This document shows, piece by piece, positions 24,040 to 36,719 of a stretch of 64,000 bases of DNA. The position numbers and the translations under genes were made by a program. The notes beneath the pieces were generated by a model. That model worked only from the letters and a program-made list of their open reading frames with translations, was not told where the DNA came from and ran no database searches. The first letter of the stretch is position 1, and each line of letters starts with the position of its first letter. The DNA is from Sclerodactyla briareus (Eukaryota > Echinodermata > Holothuroidea > Dendrochirotida > Sclerodactylidae). Where the stretch lies: assembly GCA_026419785.1 (NCBI GenBank), contig JAODTK010001388.1:62001-126000 (forward strand), in the 5' to 3' direction.

Positions 24040-24500
24040 TCGTGGATATAGTCAGGGAACTGGAGTGCCTTCTCCTAAAGGAGAATCAAAGTCCCTGAAC
24101 TTTGGAAAGTGACTAATGTTGTTAATGAGAAACCATCCTGTAATGAACTCTTCTCCTCCTCATTTCATCTAAAAATAATCGAGAAATGGTCCTTTTGAAT
24201 GAACGACGGACCTGCCATTTTTTTAGGGATTGTGAAATCACCTGAGTACTTGTAACTCGAAGAGACTTGTTTGTCTTTATTGAATTTGTGATCAATATTC
24301 TAAGATTCTGCATAGATCGAACTTTTTTTTCTTTGCCTGAAACCCACAGTGATCTCAATATAAAAAGGGTACATTGTTTATGCACAGTCCATTTGAATAT
24401 CGTGGGAGAACAAAGAACTACATTAAATGCCAGCTTGAGGGGTTGTGTGACATCATAATTAGACTTGTTCAATTCTTACCAGGGCAAGCTCCGGACATGC
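24040..24500 (-). repeat. Interspersed repeat family R3, copy 1
   Basis: It is the reverse complement of 34365-34820. Shared words (minus strand) include 'gtctaattatgatgtcacac', 'aacccct..agctgg.att', 'tttctcattaac' and 'cactttccaaagttcag'. It is about 440 bp and non-coding; the frames inside are short. Confidence 0.85.
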
Positions 24501-25477
24501 TGTACTTAAAGGCCTAGGCAGAATGGAACCGTCTGTTATTCCTCTAACCGCGGCCCTCACTAATGGGATAGGAGTGTTCTAAAGTGACATGTGATTTGGG
24601 CAAGATGATTCGCATTTCGTCAGAATATTTGCATAGGCGGCGGAAGCAGGGGGACGGGCGGACCGTCCCCCCCCCCAAAAAAAAAAAATCGAAGTGGGAT
24701 GACCGTCTTCCCCTAGAAGTTTGACCAATGGTAATTTGAAAATTAACACCACAATCGACAATTACTATCATTATCGATCTGCGAACATGATGGAATATAG
24801 ATAATAGATAATATAACAGGCCTAAATCAATGTGAAACTATTATCGTTTCTAGTCAACAAATTTTGCCGTACCGAACACGTTGCCTCCTGGTCTCCGATA
24901 TTCGCAGCCTTTAAGCGAATCTGTAACCTTGCCAATGTTCACCAGTCCGTTCTAGATCGACTATAAATACTCTTGATCTGTTGGCGCTAACTTCGTCAAC
25001 AGGAAAGAACACGAGTAGCATTTTTGGCAAACACAATTGATGACTGACTACTGTAATGCCTAGTCTCTTCTTGACTAGGCCTATACTAATTATTCAAGAT
25101 GAACATAAGCACCGCTGTATGTACAAGGCCACCATACTCGTCAACAATAGTGGGGACATTTGAAAAATGTTAGTCCTTAAATGAAAATAGAAAGTGATGC
25201 TTGCATTTTTGTTCAGCTTTATGATGAACAGAGAATAACCCCCAAATGACATGTCTGTTAATGAATTTATCATTTACTATCTTGCTGAAGACTTTAGGGT
25301 TTACGTACGTTTCAAAGAAAAAGACAACAAAACAGCATGAGTTATGTTAAAGCAACTGTATAACTGGTAAATTGCTATGAATTTGCTTAAGATATTGTTG
25401 CGATACAACTATAACATTGTTGGGACCTTGATTCCGTTGTTTTGTTACAACACTTCATCACCAAATGAAAAGGGGTG
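24501..25477. other. No gene seen
   Basis: C10 followed by A12 occurs at 24667-24688. No domain was recognised. Confidence 0.5.
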
Positions 25478-25537
25478 TTACGAACGTTTCAAAGACACCA
25501 ATTTGCCCAACCTTTGGTGTCTTTCAAACTTACGTAA
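25478..25537. repeat. Hairpin with ~24-bp arms
   Basis: 25478-25502 pairs with 25514-25537 (the arms share GAAAGACACCAA and TTACG), with an 11-base loop and one or two bulges. A third, direct relative of the left arm ('ttacgtacgtttcaaag') lies near 25302. Confidence 0.8.
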
Positions 25538-26240
25538 ACTAAATTTTCCACTTAGTTGGTCAACGATTTTAAAATGCGAGACTGTTTCATCTTTCCAGTG
25601 TTTGGTTCGTTCCCCCTACGGGAGTCGACCTAAACCCCCAACATACTGCGATACTACAATCACTGACGCACAGTGGTATGGCCAAGTGAACTTGGAGCGG
25701 GAATCATGATTACTCAGTCTCGATCATGGCATAGAAATTCACCGTAATGAAGAAAAAGTCGATGTCTTAGATGGGGGTGGGGTGTGCTAAGTTGTGACAT
25801 CCTTTCCCCGGGCTCTACCTCAGTCGGGAATTTGGCTTGTCTCCAAACCCATCTGATATGCATTATATTCTTCATACATCATTTTATAATACTAACGATA
25901 CGGGGTACATTAAGCTCACAGCGCTCACACGAAGTGCCGTTTCCGGCCATCTAGAAGTTTGACCCCCCACAATTTTCTTGTACCTCCGCGCAAGCTGAGT
26001 GCAGATAGTAACACACATCAATTCATCAAAAGTTAGGTCTGCGGCCCCCCCCCCCCACTCCTAAATTTGGTAGGCTCCCGCCGCACTGAATATAGGATAT
26101 GTTCCGTTTGACAACACCGCTCTAAGTTCGAGCTTCACAAACCTGCTCTATTTCGATACTGATTTTACACTTCACGGGCCGAGATGGTGTTTCTTCTGCC
26201 AGAAGACGCAATCGAGCGTATTTTTCGGATTAATCTAACC
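25538..26240. other. No gene seen
   Basis: A poly(C) run lies at 26045-26056. No domain was recognised. Confidence 0.5.
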
Positions 26241-26390
26241 TGTTTCACTGTCAACATTTTGCGACACATGTGTCGCCACTTGTGTCCGCGACGCCTTGTG
26301 TCCGCAAATGTTGACAGTGTTACAGACAAAAACATCGGATCAAGAGGACACATGTTGCGCAACATGTGCGGCAACATGGGCCATAATTGC
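26241..26390 (+). repeat. Palindrome-rich MITE-like repeat, copy 1
   Basis: CACTGTCAACATTTTGCG (26246-26263) pairs with CGCAAATGTTGACAGTG (26303-26319). A perfect 20-bp palindrome made of CACATGTTGC and its complement follows at 26349-26368. The same 'CAACATGTTGCGACAC' vocabulary recurs in opposite orientation at 29888-30034. Confidence 0.85.
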
Positions 26391-29204
26391 AAATCCCTTA
26401 TTTGGCACAGGTGTCCTTATTGTCCTGACTTGTGACCAATTCAGAGAGTCATGCCCTGGGAATTCCCCAGCTGTTATCTCTAGCGACGAGTCATATGACT
26501 TTGACAAATGGCAGCCCCATGAAGGGACGAACGTCCATTTAGAAGATCTAATTAGAGTGTGTGAAGCAGTTTGTATTCTACGTCAGTGGTATCTGCTGGG
26601 CCCCATTTAATTATAAATGCTGTCCTGCGTTACCAAATGTAGGATGGCTCTTAAATGCTACATATTTGTAACAAGTTTTACTTTACCATCATTCCAAACA
26701 GTATTCTATTCGAAGTTGTCTTGTCAAATGCTGAGTGGGGGTGTGATTGAATAAACCGGCAATGACTTTCATAGAGATAAGGCCTAATCAATATGATCGG
26801 TATCAAACAGACTCCGATGCTACCCACCCTCTCACATGAAAGTGCGAGAACGTGGACGGGGAGGCCCCTGGGGTGGTGTGAGGGGGGGGGGGTAATCCTC
26901 TGATTTTCGGGAACTGTCAGTCATTTAAATGACACCAAACAAACACAAGTTTGCGTGAGGGTGGTGGGGGCATCTTAGTCCCCGCAGGCAAACATCACAT
27001 GCCACCTTACAAAAACAGTATTGTGACGCGTCATTTCCCCTGTCATTTATTTTTTTTCAATTCTGGGGCTGATCGAGGGAATGGGGGGGGGGGGGGATAG
27101 TAGCCTACCAGAAGGAGGGCCGAGCCTTTCGGCCTAGCATTCCCCCCTCCCATCCCCCACAACCGCTGGCAGCGCCGCCCCTGTTGTCGACCGACAATCT
27201 CTGAGAACTGTTTCAAAATGAAAAAAAAAAAAAATTAAACTCAAGGTGACTTGTCTATTTAGGGTCATGTACCAGCTTTTTTTAAACAAGCCAGGGAAAA
27301 GAGGCATATCAAACGCCACACCCAAATTTAGTAGGTCTAGCATGTCACCCCTTGTTAATTATTTCATTTGCTTTAACGAATTTGATTATTGATGTCGTCA
27401 CCGGGGGGGGGGGGGTGAGGATTCGAAGGCCCTCGTCCGGTTTCTAAACAAGTAAAAGGTGCAATTTTGAATTCTCATGACAGATAGGCGGAGAGTGATA
27501 TTCAACACGAAATTACATATTATCCTTTCATAGCTATTAAGAATTGCGTAAGTTTCCATGCAGATACAATTATATTTCATTCTTACAGGATTCAAAAAAG
27601 TTCTTGTTTCGGCATTTGACTTTGTAATACAATGGTTCCCGCCCCCCTGACTTCTCGGTGAATTTTTTACAGCGGATTGCTCCCGATTATGCACTTGAAT
27701 CACTAAATCTGGTATAAAGGTTTGATAGCCTTAATGTAATCAATAGAAAGTTCCAAAAATCAAGTCAGTTCACATATGACTCACATGACCCTTGGGCTTT
27801 AAAACCGCCACCCCTCCTCATCCTTGCTCGTGCAGTGCTCCTTCGGAGAAAGTCTGCTGATCCTGCCCACCTAAACGTTCTGTGGGAAAAGTTGACCCAT
27901 GTTGGGAATCAAAGCCGCCTACCAATAAATTTCCAGACCACCCACCCACAGATATTCCCTTGAAATGTCAATTTATTATATTGAAAATCCCTAATCCAAG
28001 TACTCAATTGACAGCTGTCCTGAAAGTGTTCGCGCATATCGATAGTATTCTGACTTCTAATTTTTCAGCTGACGAAGTAAAGAGAGATTGAAATCACTTC
28101 GCCCCCCTCCAGTAATCTTGGGAAAAAATAAGGAATATAGGAATGACTGTTCCCGAACTGATCATTTAGGATTTAGGCCCTGTGCTGGTCTCTCATGTTA
28201 CTCCAGGAGGCCCTGGTTCCACATCTCTTTCTTTTAGGTTTCGACGTCGCTTTCTTCTATAAGCAACAATGGCCACTATCGTTTGGGCATATGCCGTCAA
28301 ACACGTCGAAATTCCGCCATCTTCCTTTAACAAGGCGATCGGCCAAATTGTCGCGCCTGGTAGCGCGATCGGTGGTTTTTTATTATTCACTACACTGCAC
28401 ACGATACACAACCAACTAGTTCATTCAGGCCATCGTCATCAAAGGAACATCACCTATTTTCACATGTAACACATCAAAATCCTAAAAAAAAAACTGACCA
28501 ATTAGTTTGACCCTAATTAACAAAAGTCACTTTTTTTTTTTCTTCTTCATGCCCCCCTGCCCCCCCCCCCCCCCCTCACTCTTCTCCCATAATACCCAAA
28601 TTTGAATAGTTTTCACCTCATCGCTCATCAACTCACTTCTTCTTTGACCCAAAACCCACCTTGAAATGTTTTAAATTCCCTTAGCAGCCAGGGCTCCTTT
28701 GCCTTTTAAAATCATTTCCGTCATTATTCAATGCCTTCACAGCCAGGACATCCCCTCCCCCCCCCCCTCCCCGCCTCCCCCACACACCAACCTATCCCCA
28801 TGCAGCTGTCAAACATGTCACACATATATCTTTAGGTAACTTCCACATTGGTCCCCAGTCCCCACGCAAGAAGAGAGAAAAGAACAATGTTACAATATTT
28901 TTTAAGGTTCTAATTAACCTAATCAAAATGATTGGGTAAGAGAGGTTTTGCTTGTGGCCCTTAACAACCCGCACCATTGTCACAGAGCTATGGTTCACTC
29001 GTTTCGCAGGGCTTTATTCTTAACAGAAGCCTATATATGATGAATTCAGTCCACTTCATGAACCAGCAAACACATCAGTATCCAGAAGATGTTAACGACC
29101 ATACTCCTGAGTGTGCGATTTTCTTAACCAATTGGAATTGGAATATATATATGTATAATTAGCACTACAATCCCTTTAACTTACTGACCCCAGCTGTACC
29201 CCTT
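26391..29204. other. No gene seen; C/G runs
   Basis: G runs of 11-14 bases occur at 26882, 27083 and 27403, and C runs of 11-16 at 28560-28575 and 28757-28767. Several poly(A)/poly(T) runs are present (for example 27220-27234). No domain was recognised on either strand. Confidence 0.5.
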
Positions 29205-29713
29205 TCAAAATGATCAGATCAAAAGGTGGATCACATCTACCAAGTTTGTGGAAACCTACGAACTATCAAAAATTGCATAATTATGCAAATTACAGACATT
29301 AAATGACCTCCAGTGACCGCGACCTCACTTTCACATTTCTTGGGAACTATGGTAGACCAATCCACCAAGTTTCCGTGAGAATCCGACAACCTTGGAAAAT
29401 TCGCATAAATTATGTAAATAACCACTTAAATCGCACATTTTGAGGCTGAAAATCTGCTCATTTTTTCATCTACCTGTCATCCAGGTCCTACATGCCAAAC
29501 TACATCATTGTAGCAAATACGGTTCTTGCATAATCCTGCTAACGAGCTTAAACAATAGTTTACATAAAATTAGCTAATTACCCAACTTAATTGAAGACTT
29601 TGCTGACCAAAATCTAATCAGCATCGGGTGTACCTACCACCCAAACCACTGCTACACACAAAATTTCGTCATAGTCAGCCTCACGTTTGTGAGACTCTTG
29701 CTAACGGAAATTG

Positions 29714-29714
<1 letters not shown>
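29205..29714 (+). repeat. R4 repeat: 'gacctccagtgacc / ccaagttt' units
   Basis: At least two ~120-bp units share 'tgcataattatgcaaat', 'gacctccagtgaccgcgacc' and 'accaagttt(c)(c)gtgagaatccgac'. It runs directly into the (CA)n tract, which may be its 3' tail. Related wording occurs at 42660-43215 and 60237-61665. Confidence 0.65.

Positions 29715-29793
<79 letters not shown>
29715..29793. repeat. (CA)n microsatellite
   Basis: 79 bases of uninterrupted CA dinucleotide. The Thr-His polypeptide frame through it is an artefact. Confidence 0.98.
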
Positions 29794-29797
<4 letters not shown>

Positions 29798-29887
29798 GCC
29801 ATAGTGACCACTATGTCTCTTCCTGAATTTCATTCACCCTTTTTCACCCCATTCATCACACTTTTCTTCGCATTTCTTCTCTTGCTC

Positions 29888-30034
29888 CAACATGTTGCCA
29901 TGGTGTCGCAACTTGTGTCGCAACTTGTGTCTATTGTATCCAGGGCCAAAAAGCTTGTGTCCTGATGTGTCCTGATGTATCGGCAACATGTTGCGACACA
30001 AGTGTCGCAACATGTTGACAGTGTACACAGGCCT
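29888..30034 (-). repeat. Palindrome-rich MITE-like repeat, copy 2
   Basis: CAACATGTTGCGACAC (29984-29999), two bases, then its exact complement (30002-30017) form a perfect 16-bp stem. CTGTCAACATGTTG on the minus strand matches the left end of copy 1 at 26247. Two extra 'GTCGCAACTTGT' direct repeats lie at 29908-29932. Confidence 0.85.
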
Positions 30035-33000
30035 TTTAACCCTGAACTAAACTGAACGAAATTCCCGGAATTTCACTCTAGGGCACATGCAGTGTAATTA
30101 AAATGTTTTGTACCTGCTATTTCCCTTTTTGTTACCATTCCATTTTGATATGCCTATATAGGCCTATGCTTTTTTTTTAACAGAATAGGTTTTGGGCATA
30201 TTTACAACTTATCTGCATGCTGATTTCTTCAACTGATTTGAATCTGGTGACCAAACATATAACAGTACAGGCCCTATGTCATCATGATAAAAACAGTCGC
30301 AGCATTATCCCGTGGCGGTCTCTTATGTTCCATCAAAATGCTGCGAATTTGGTCTATATGTAGTTCGTATCATTTAGACGAGTATCTCTATGCCTGCATG
30401 CATCGCACCTCCACGTACGTTCGTATTTCTCTCGATGCGATTCCGTATTGATTTCACCCAGTGTCAACTTTCACATACCCGCTGTTGATCGTTTTTATCG
30501 ATTAGTATACAGATTACCGATTTTACCCAAAGGGCATAGCAGATTTTACCGAATTACTTTTAGACATTCCGCGTTGAAGATTCGTTCACTTGTTCACATC
30601 GCGATGAACACATAACACCAATGTGAATTTATCTGTGACTGCGATGCTGCATTTTAAGATGCATTCTTCGGCGAATTTCCGATCAGATGGTTGGGAGAAT
30701 AATTTGTCTATTTATTACGAGCTCGATTTCAGAGGTGAATGAAATAAATATTTAATTTGTATTTGTGCTGTATATATTATCCTTCGGTATCAACGATCAC
30801 TTATCTACTCATCCGATCTTCTTAATTTTCATGCGATTCCTTGGTCAATAAGAGTGATAGGATCTTCCTCCAATTATCGCGCCGTCATTAACATTCGAGG
30901 TAGCGCCTACTTTTATAACACGGGAAGCTATTTAAAGGCTGTGACAGTCATGGATCAATATCTACACTTCCTTAACTAGATTACACCATAAGCACCACCA
31001 GCCTCTGTTCATTTGATTTCCAAGATGGTCATAATTCTCTGTCAAATACGAAATTGCCGTTACCTGCACAGTCAACACTCACAGTCAACAACTTCCTCCC
31101 TTCCACATAAATAACGGCAAACTGAATAATATTTCAAGTATCCTGAACCGTATGTTTTACAGTATTATGTGAATCTGTTTGTTTTTTCTGAAAATATTCC
31201 CTACTGACACATCTCTCCTATTTGACTTTTGAATATGTAATGTTTTCGAACAATGGAAGCGTTACAGATTGTGGAGTCGATTCGCCATAGTGCAAATACA
31301 TATTTTATGACCCAGCATGCACAACCGCTCCTCCGCTATATGTGTGTTCCTACAAACCCGAACGACGTGAAGATTGGATTCCAGACACGCTCCGTATTGA
31401 CTTGACAGCCTTCAAGTACATAGGCAACCTGAATGTTGTTGCATTCTATCAACGCCAATGCAATTTGGCTTACTTACGTATAAATGTGCATAAGGACGGT
31501 CACACCCGAGAACATCCTAATTACGGTGCATCAATAGGTAAAACAACCTACTCCAAGTCGAGGCTTTTGCGCCGAAGAGATCGTGGTTCATGCTGCAACG
31601 GCCCAGTTACCGGTAGTTTCGAATCAAGTTGTAGCCCAGTAGGTATCTGATGGGTAGGGGCGATATGCAGGATTGTCAAATCAGAGGGGTCACTATGTAA
31701 GCGGAGGCGCCACCACTGGTGGGCGCAGAGCGTGTTATGTTTTTTTTTTTTTTCACACCTTCCAGATCGCCGGGAAAATGACCTCGGGGGCGTATAGAGC
31801 CCCGATTTACTCCCCCACTATCGGTGTTTGAAAACAAAGTAGTACCTGCTGGTGGTGGAATGGACACTGAAAACAATGGATTTTTGCTGAATTATATTGA
31901 ATCTAACTGTGAAATTGGGTTTCTCCTATTCCGCATACATATGCGCACATATATAAACCAACGACATACGAGTGTCAGCATTGATCCTCTGCCGTCAGCC
32001 TATTACAGTTATATATGCATGCCGCGACACTAAACCAACTCCATTCATTGGTCACTGATATGATTACATTGCACCGGATAGGTTTATCTTGTTACTTAAG
32101 TAAGAAACCAGAAAACAAAACAGTGGACCATAGGTTCATGTTCGAATAACGCTGATAACCGTACACATTATATAGGCTGAGAATCCTTGATCCACATGCC
32201 CCTATCTCTTCAGTTTGTTCGGTCGGACAGGAATGAGAGGAAGGACAGTTGAAGGCAGATAATTATTAGCAACACAGAATCTACGGCCTGTTTTCATTTT
32301 TTATGAAAGAATTGGCAGCAAGTGGATTCCAAAATAAAGACCAAGCAACTCACAGCAAGTTGCAGTTTTTACGTAAACCGGTGGCAGCTAGGATTGAAGC
32401 CACACTCGTCTTTTAGCCATTATATCGATCAGCAAAGGACAATCTGTGAATTGATGTTGGAAACATGAGAATGTGGAGTCGCGTTTACCGGGTAGACCTA
32501 TATAAACGGAGCCCTATCATCGATGGGCACGAATCGTCGAGGAAGTTTTGAGAGGAATAGGTCGCTCAGATTGCAGAAAATAGTACTTTTGGTACTTGAT
32601 TTCAGTGCGTCGTAGCTGGGGATGTGTTTCAGTGGGAGGCGCAGGAAGGTGGGGGATAGAGCTTTCACAGGGTCGTCGAGGTATATCTAAGCGGATAGTA
32701 CCTGCACATCTGTTGTTGCGTAGCGTACAAAAGACTAAAAATAGGAGGAAAATAAGGCCTAGCTATTGAGGGAGAATTAAAGTATGGGAAATCCCCTTTC
32801 CATATATGGAGCAGCAATGTGTGTACTCAAGGGACAGCGATCATGGGGGGGGGTGGGGGACGGGGGGGGCGACGGCGTCCCCCCCCCCAATATTTGGGTT
32901 GGGGGGACGCAAGCTTTGGGCCCCCCCCCCCAGATTGGAGCAGACTGCTATTTCGCTGACACTGTATCCGAACATATCCCTCAGCAAACCATGTGTAAAA

Positions 33001-33464
33001 AAGCAGGATGACCCAAAATGATCACGTTGAGTAATTCTGCTGCTCATTTTCGAAATTCTCGCGCGCTGCGCGCGGGGCGCGGGTATCTCAACGGGTCGGT
33101 AGTGTTTCAGACATTGATGCTGCCTTTGCAGACCTCTGATGTCCCTTGACGAAACAATGCTGGGACTTTACTCTGGGTGTTCTAATATCAATGAAAGAAA
33201 GGTTCTCTCCATATCCCTATCGTTACTAAGACTGGCTTACCGGTTGGTGTGTCTCTCCTCAATTGGACGTTGTCAAACAAATAAGTGATATCTTGAGGGG
33301 AAGGGGTTGAGACGACGGGGGTAGGTCTAACCACCGGCGGGATCCGTGATTTTTATTATATTTTTGTTTATGGTGCACCACTACTTGTGTTTGAGTGCAC
33401 TGTGCACTTACTATCACTATGAGGGCACACGGTTGCGGCATGGAAAATGCAGCCAGGGAACGGC
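30035..33464. other. No gene seen
   Basis: Mostly AT-rich unique-looking sequence. A 50-codon frame starting at ATG 31253 shows no known motif. From 32840 to 32931 lies an unusual alternation of G and C runs (up to 11). A GC core at 33060-33080 resembles those at 5.6 and 8.6 kb. Confidence 0.45.
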
Positions 33465-33960
33465 CAACAAATTGGCGTTGTCAGAAAGATATGATTGAAA
33501 ATTCAAGTGACGAAAAGGCTGGCCAAAATGAAGTCCAAATATTGCCTGAAGGTTTGATGGAATGCCCAAACGTGTAAACTTTGTGGACTTTGAAGGGAAG
33601 AATGCTGGGGCGACGGGGCTGCGCACTGGGGGCTACGGCGCTAAGTTACACCTAAGGGACTGTGATTTGTTTGGCAAGCAAAATATGCGTCTATCTGCAA
33701 ATTAGGATAGAGTTCGGCAATCAATTTTTGGGGGCGACCCTTTTTTGAAAAGTGGGTTCGTGCACGGTGCCACATACTAAGGGGGCCGGCCAGGCCCACG
33801 AGTTGCTGAGTGGAGGAACACCATAATAGACATCGAAGATTCGGCCAGTTAACGCCACAGTTTCGTGCAACGACATGATTAAAAATTTTGGTGAAGACAA
33901 GTCTATTCCTAAGTCTTTTAGATGGAATGTCCAAAAGTGTAAAATTTCCGCGCGCGCTCA
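33465..33960 (+). repeat. Imperfect duplicated block (~380-bp spacing)
   Basis: 'cggccaa...ttggcg ... catgattgaaaattc ... gatggaatgcccaaacgtgtaaa' near 33465-33580 is echoed by 'cggccagttaacgcca ... catgattaaaaattt ... gatggaatgtccaaaagtgtaaa' near 33840-33945. No coding motif was found. Confidence 0.5.
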
Positions 33961-34364
33961 ATTTCGCTTGATCCTTCATGACTGAAACCACTGGCATAGT
34001 ATGTCAGAGTGTCACAGCACGCAACGCAAACCTTGAAATTGCTCCCTAAGGCGAGAAGTTTTGGGAACCTTTCATGAAATAAAAAAATTGTTATCAAGTG
34101 GGAGTGCTGCTGACTGTCCCATAAGCATGGGACGTGCCGTTCCTGCAATATAAGGGGGTCTGTCAAATGAAAAATTTCCCTGCTACGCTACGCGCAACTG
34201 TGGTGGCGCTCGCTAGATGGTAATAATCTTGTCGCCCCCAACCGCCAACACCAAATCGCCGCCCTTGTGTGCACTGAACATTTAGAAAAATCCTTGAAAT
34301 ATGTTATTCCCTTAATTCCAAGTTAGTGTGCGCTGTTCAAAACAAAGAGACGGGGAACTAAAAT

Positions 34365-34820
34365 TGCCCTCCAAGTGAATGGGCAGGGAATTGAAAAAGT
34401 CTAATTATGAGGTCACACAACCCCTTCCAGCTGGTATTTAATGTTTTTCTTAGTTTTTTCCACTAAATTCACTGATGTGCAACAATGTACCAGTTTATAA
34501 TGAGTCATGGAGGGTTAATGCAAAGACCAAATTGTTGATTCTATGCACATATTAGAATATTTGATCACAAGTATGATAAAGGAAAAACAGCTGTCGAGTA
34601 AGGGGGTTATGTGATATCACAATTCTAAAAAAAAATGGTAGCGTTCCTGTCTTCATTCAAAGTGACATATCTCGAGAAGTATGCAATATTTTTGGATGAA
34701 ATTTGGGGAAAAAAAGTTCATGGACATGATGGTCTCTCATTAACGAAGTTCACTTTCCAAAGTTCAGAAGTTGATTCTTTCCTTTGAGAAAAGGCCATTT
34801 TCAGTCTTCCCTGGACCTAT
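34365..34820 (+). repeat. Interspersed repeat family R3, copy 2
   Basis: Inverted relative of 24040-24500 with the same landmarks in forward order. It ends close to an RTE-type LINE fragment. Confidence 0.85.
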
Positions 34821-34884
34821 TTCACGAAGCCTATGAGTGGACGTAACGATGTTTTTGTGGAAGCGACACATTGAAATGTGGGCT

Positions 34885-35280
34885 TGTCATATTATCCGTT
34901 CAAAACCATGTGGGACACCAGTGAGACAGAAGACAGAAGACATAGAGCAGTAGTGGCATGCAACAAATCGAGGGCAGCCTGGCCACTAGTCCAGAGCATC
35001 TCTAGAGGTGTGCCACAGACCCTGGAAGCTTTCCGGCCCTTGTCCTGATCCAAAACCTCTCGAGTTTCCCTTGATAGTACGCCCGTCACAGTCCACGCGG
35101 TCGCCACTAGAGTTGCACATTACTCTTCCGAATTTTCGACTAGCATGGGGGCTCCAGCTTGTACAAACCCTAAAACAACGAAGCCCAGGGGCCCTCACTC
35201 GAAGCCCGCCAAGCAGGGCCCACCATACACACCCGCCATATAACACTGCCATACGGTAACACATCTCTCCCATATGCAGT
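34885..35280 (-). mobile_element. RTE-like LINE fragment (start of RT)
   Basis: The minus strand reads LRCFRVC.SWSPHASRK and, further on, GLWHTSRDALDWWPAALDL. This aligns with the minus-strand RTE copy at 40.8-41.0 kb (VLWHTPTDALDWWPAA). It covers the region just before the RT fingers and stops right after DALDWWPA, so both the RT core and 3' end are missing. Internal deletion or partial conversion is unusual for 5'-truncating LINEs. Confidence 0.7.
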
Positions 35281-36699
35281 GCGCGACAGTAATCGCGATA
35301 TGGTTTATAGCCACCACACTAATATTACTTGTCTTTGTTTCATTTGATTTCACGAGGTTATTTTCAAATACGGAACTGTTACAACTGCCCATTCCGACGC
35401 TTTCTTCTCCCTTCTCCTTCCAAAAACGGCAAACAAAAAGTATTCAGGGCAATAACTGATGGTATGAATGTATACTCGCACATGAACAAGCTGCAAAGTT
35501 AAAACCGGTGTTCTTAGCCCACTACTATTAATTTTTGAGGTGAAGTGCAGGTAACTGCTCATAGGGCCATGTAGAAAACATTCATACTGTGCACCGTTTT
35601 CTCCCTACACCTGGTAAAACCGCACCCTACTGACAACTCTTGACCCTGTTGTGGCAAAAGCCTAGGTATATGGTGTTCATCTGCATTCAGGTGATGGTAA
35701 ATTTGATGAGAAGATAATAACCGGTTGTAGCACATCTCACAGCATTAACAGTTTTCAACTGCATTCATATTTTGTTCATTCTGAGTACTGACTTCAAACA
35801 TAAAATTTTGTTTTGCATATCAACCCTGTTTTTGTTCAATCCTATAGAAATTGTTCCTATAGAAAGTGTTCCGCAACACCAACGTCACGACGTAGTCGAA
35901 TTATGTCTCTCCGTTTTTTCATAAGTATTTTCTCTTCCATTTTCGATCACACTATTTCTATTTGCTCTCGTGAGTGGTGTATTCTGTGTTCGTCTTTCTG
36001 TGTTTGAGCTGTTTTCGAGTCATCTTTATTAGCGTGCGGGTGTTCCTTTTGTGGCTATTTTTTGGCTCTAGGCCACTCGTTCCCCTCCCTAGTCAAAGCC
36101 TAGCTTTTCTGCCTTCCGTACCTGTGTGTAAATAGCTGTTTATAGGCGTATGCAATTATCTGGGTTGTATGTCTGCTGTGGTGTGAGGGTTAGTGTGCCA
36201 TTGTTTTGCCGTAAGCCTATTGTCCAGTTTTGTCTCTTGCTTTGGTTTCTGCTCCGTGGGCCGCGTGGGCAGGTAGCCCAGGGCATTCTTTTTGTCGACA
36301 CTATTGATTTTTTTCTCCGTAAGTGAGTTAGTGCGCTTGCTACTGATTGTGGTGTATTTTCTATTCTGCTTCGTTGTTTTTATAGTGGAGCCTAATTAGT
36401 TTTCTCTTATCAATTTGACTTATTAATTGTATTCTTATTTGAAAAGTTGCGACCGTGGTCGGAAAACGTGAGTCAAACTAGTGTTTGTGAGTGATTTTCC
36501 CTTTACTCTTTTTTTTTTGCTTTGCATCAGTTTTTTTATTCACTGGATCCCCCCTACTTATTTTTCATTTTCTGTACTTTTTTGGCTTCTGTTTTGTGTT
36601 GCTGTTATGGGATGGAAAGATAGCTGCTAGCCTGTCAGGGATGTGAATATGGGGATTGAGTATCTGAAGTCGGACTGGAGTTTTTAAAGGGGGTGACTT
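35281..36699 (+). other. Unassigned; may include 5' part of LINE family A copy 2
   Basis: T-rich sequence on the plus strand (about 35850-36560) leads into the SGNH-bearing ORF1. It may hold the 5' UTR and the start of ORF1, but no start site or target duplication was found. The minus-strand proline-rich frames just downstream are antisense shadows. Confidence 0.4.
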
Positions 36700-36719
36700 G
36701 AGGCACACTAAGGCGGGAT

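Noticed and set aside
29711..29965. Thr-His repeat protein frame
   Set aside because: It is simply the (CA)n microsatellite.
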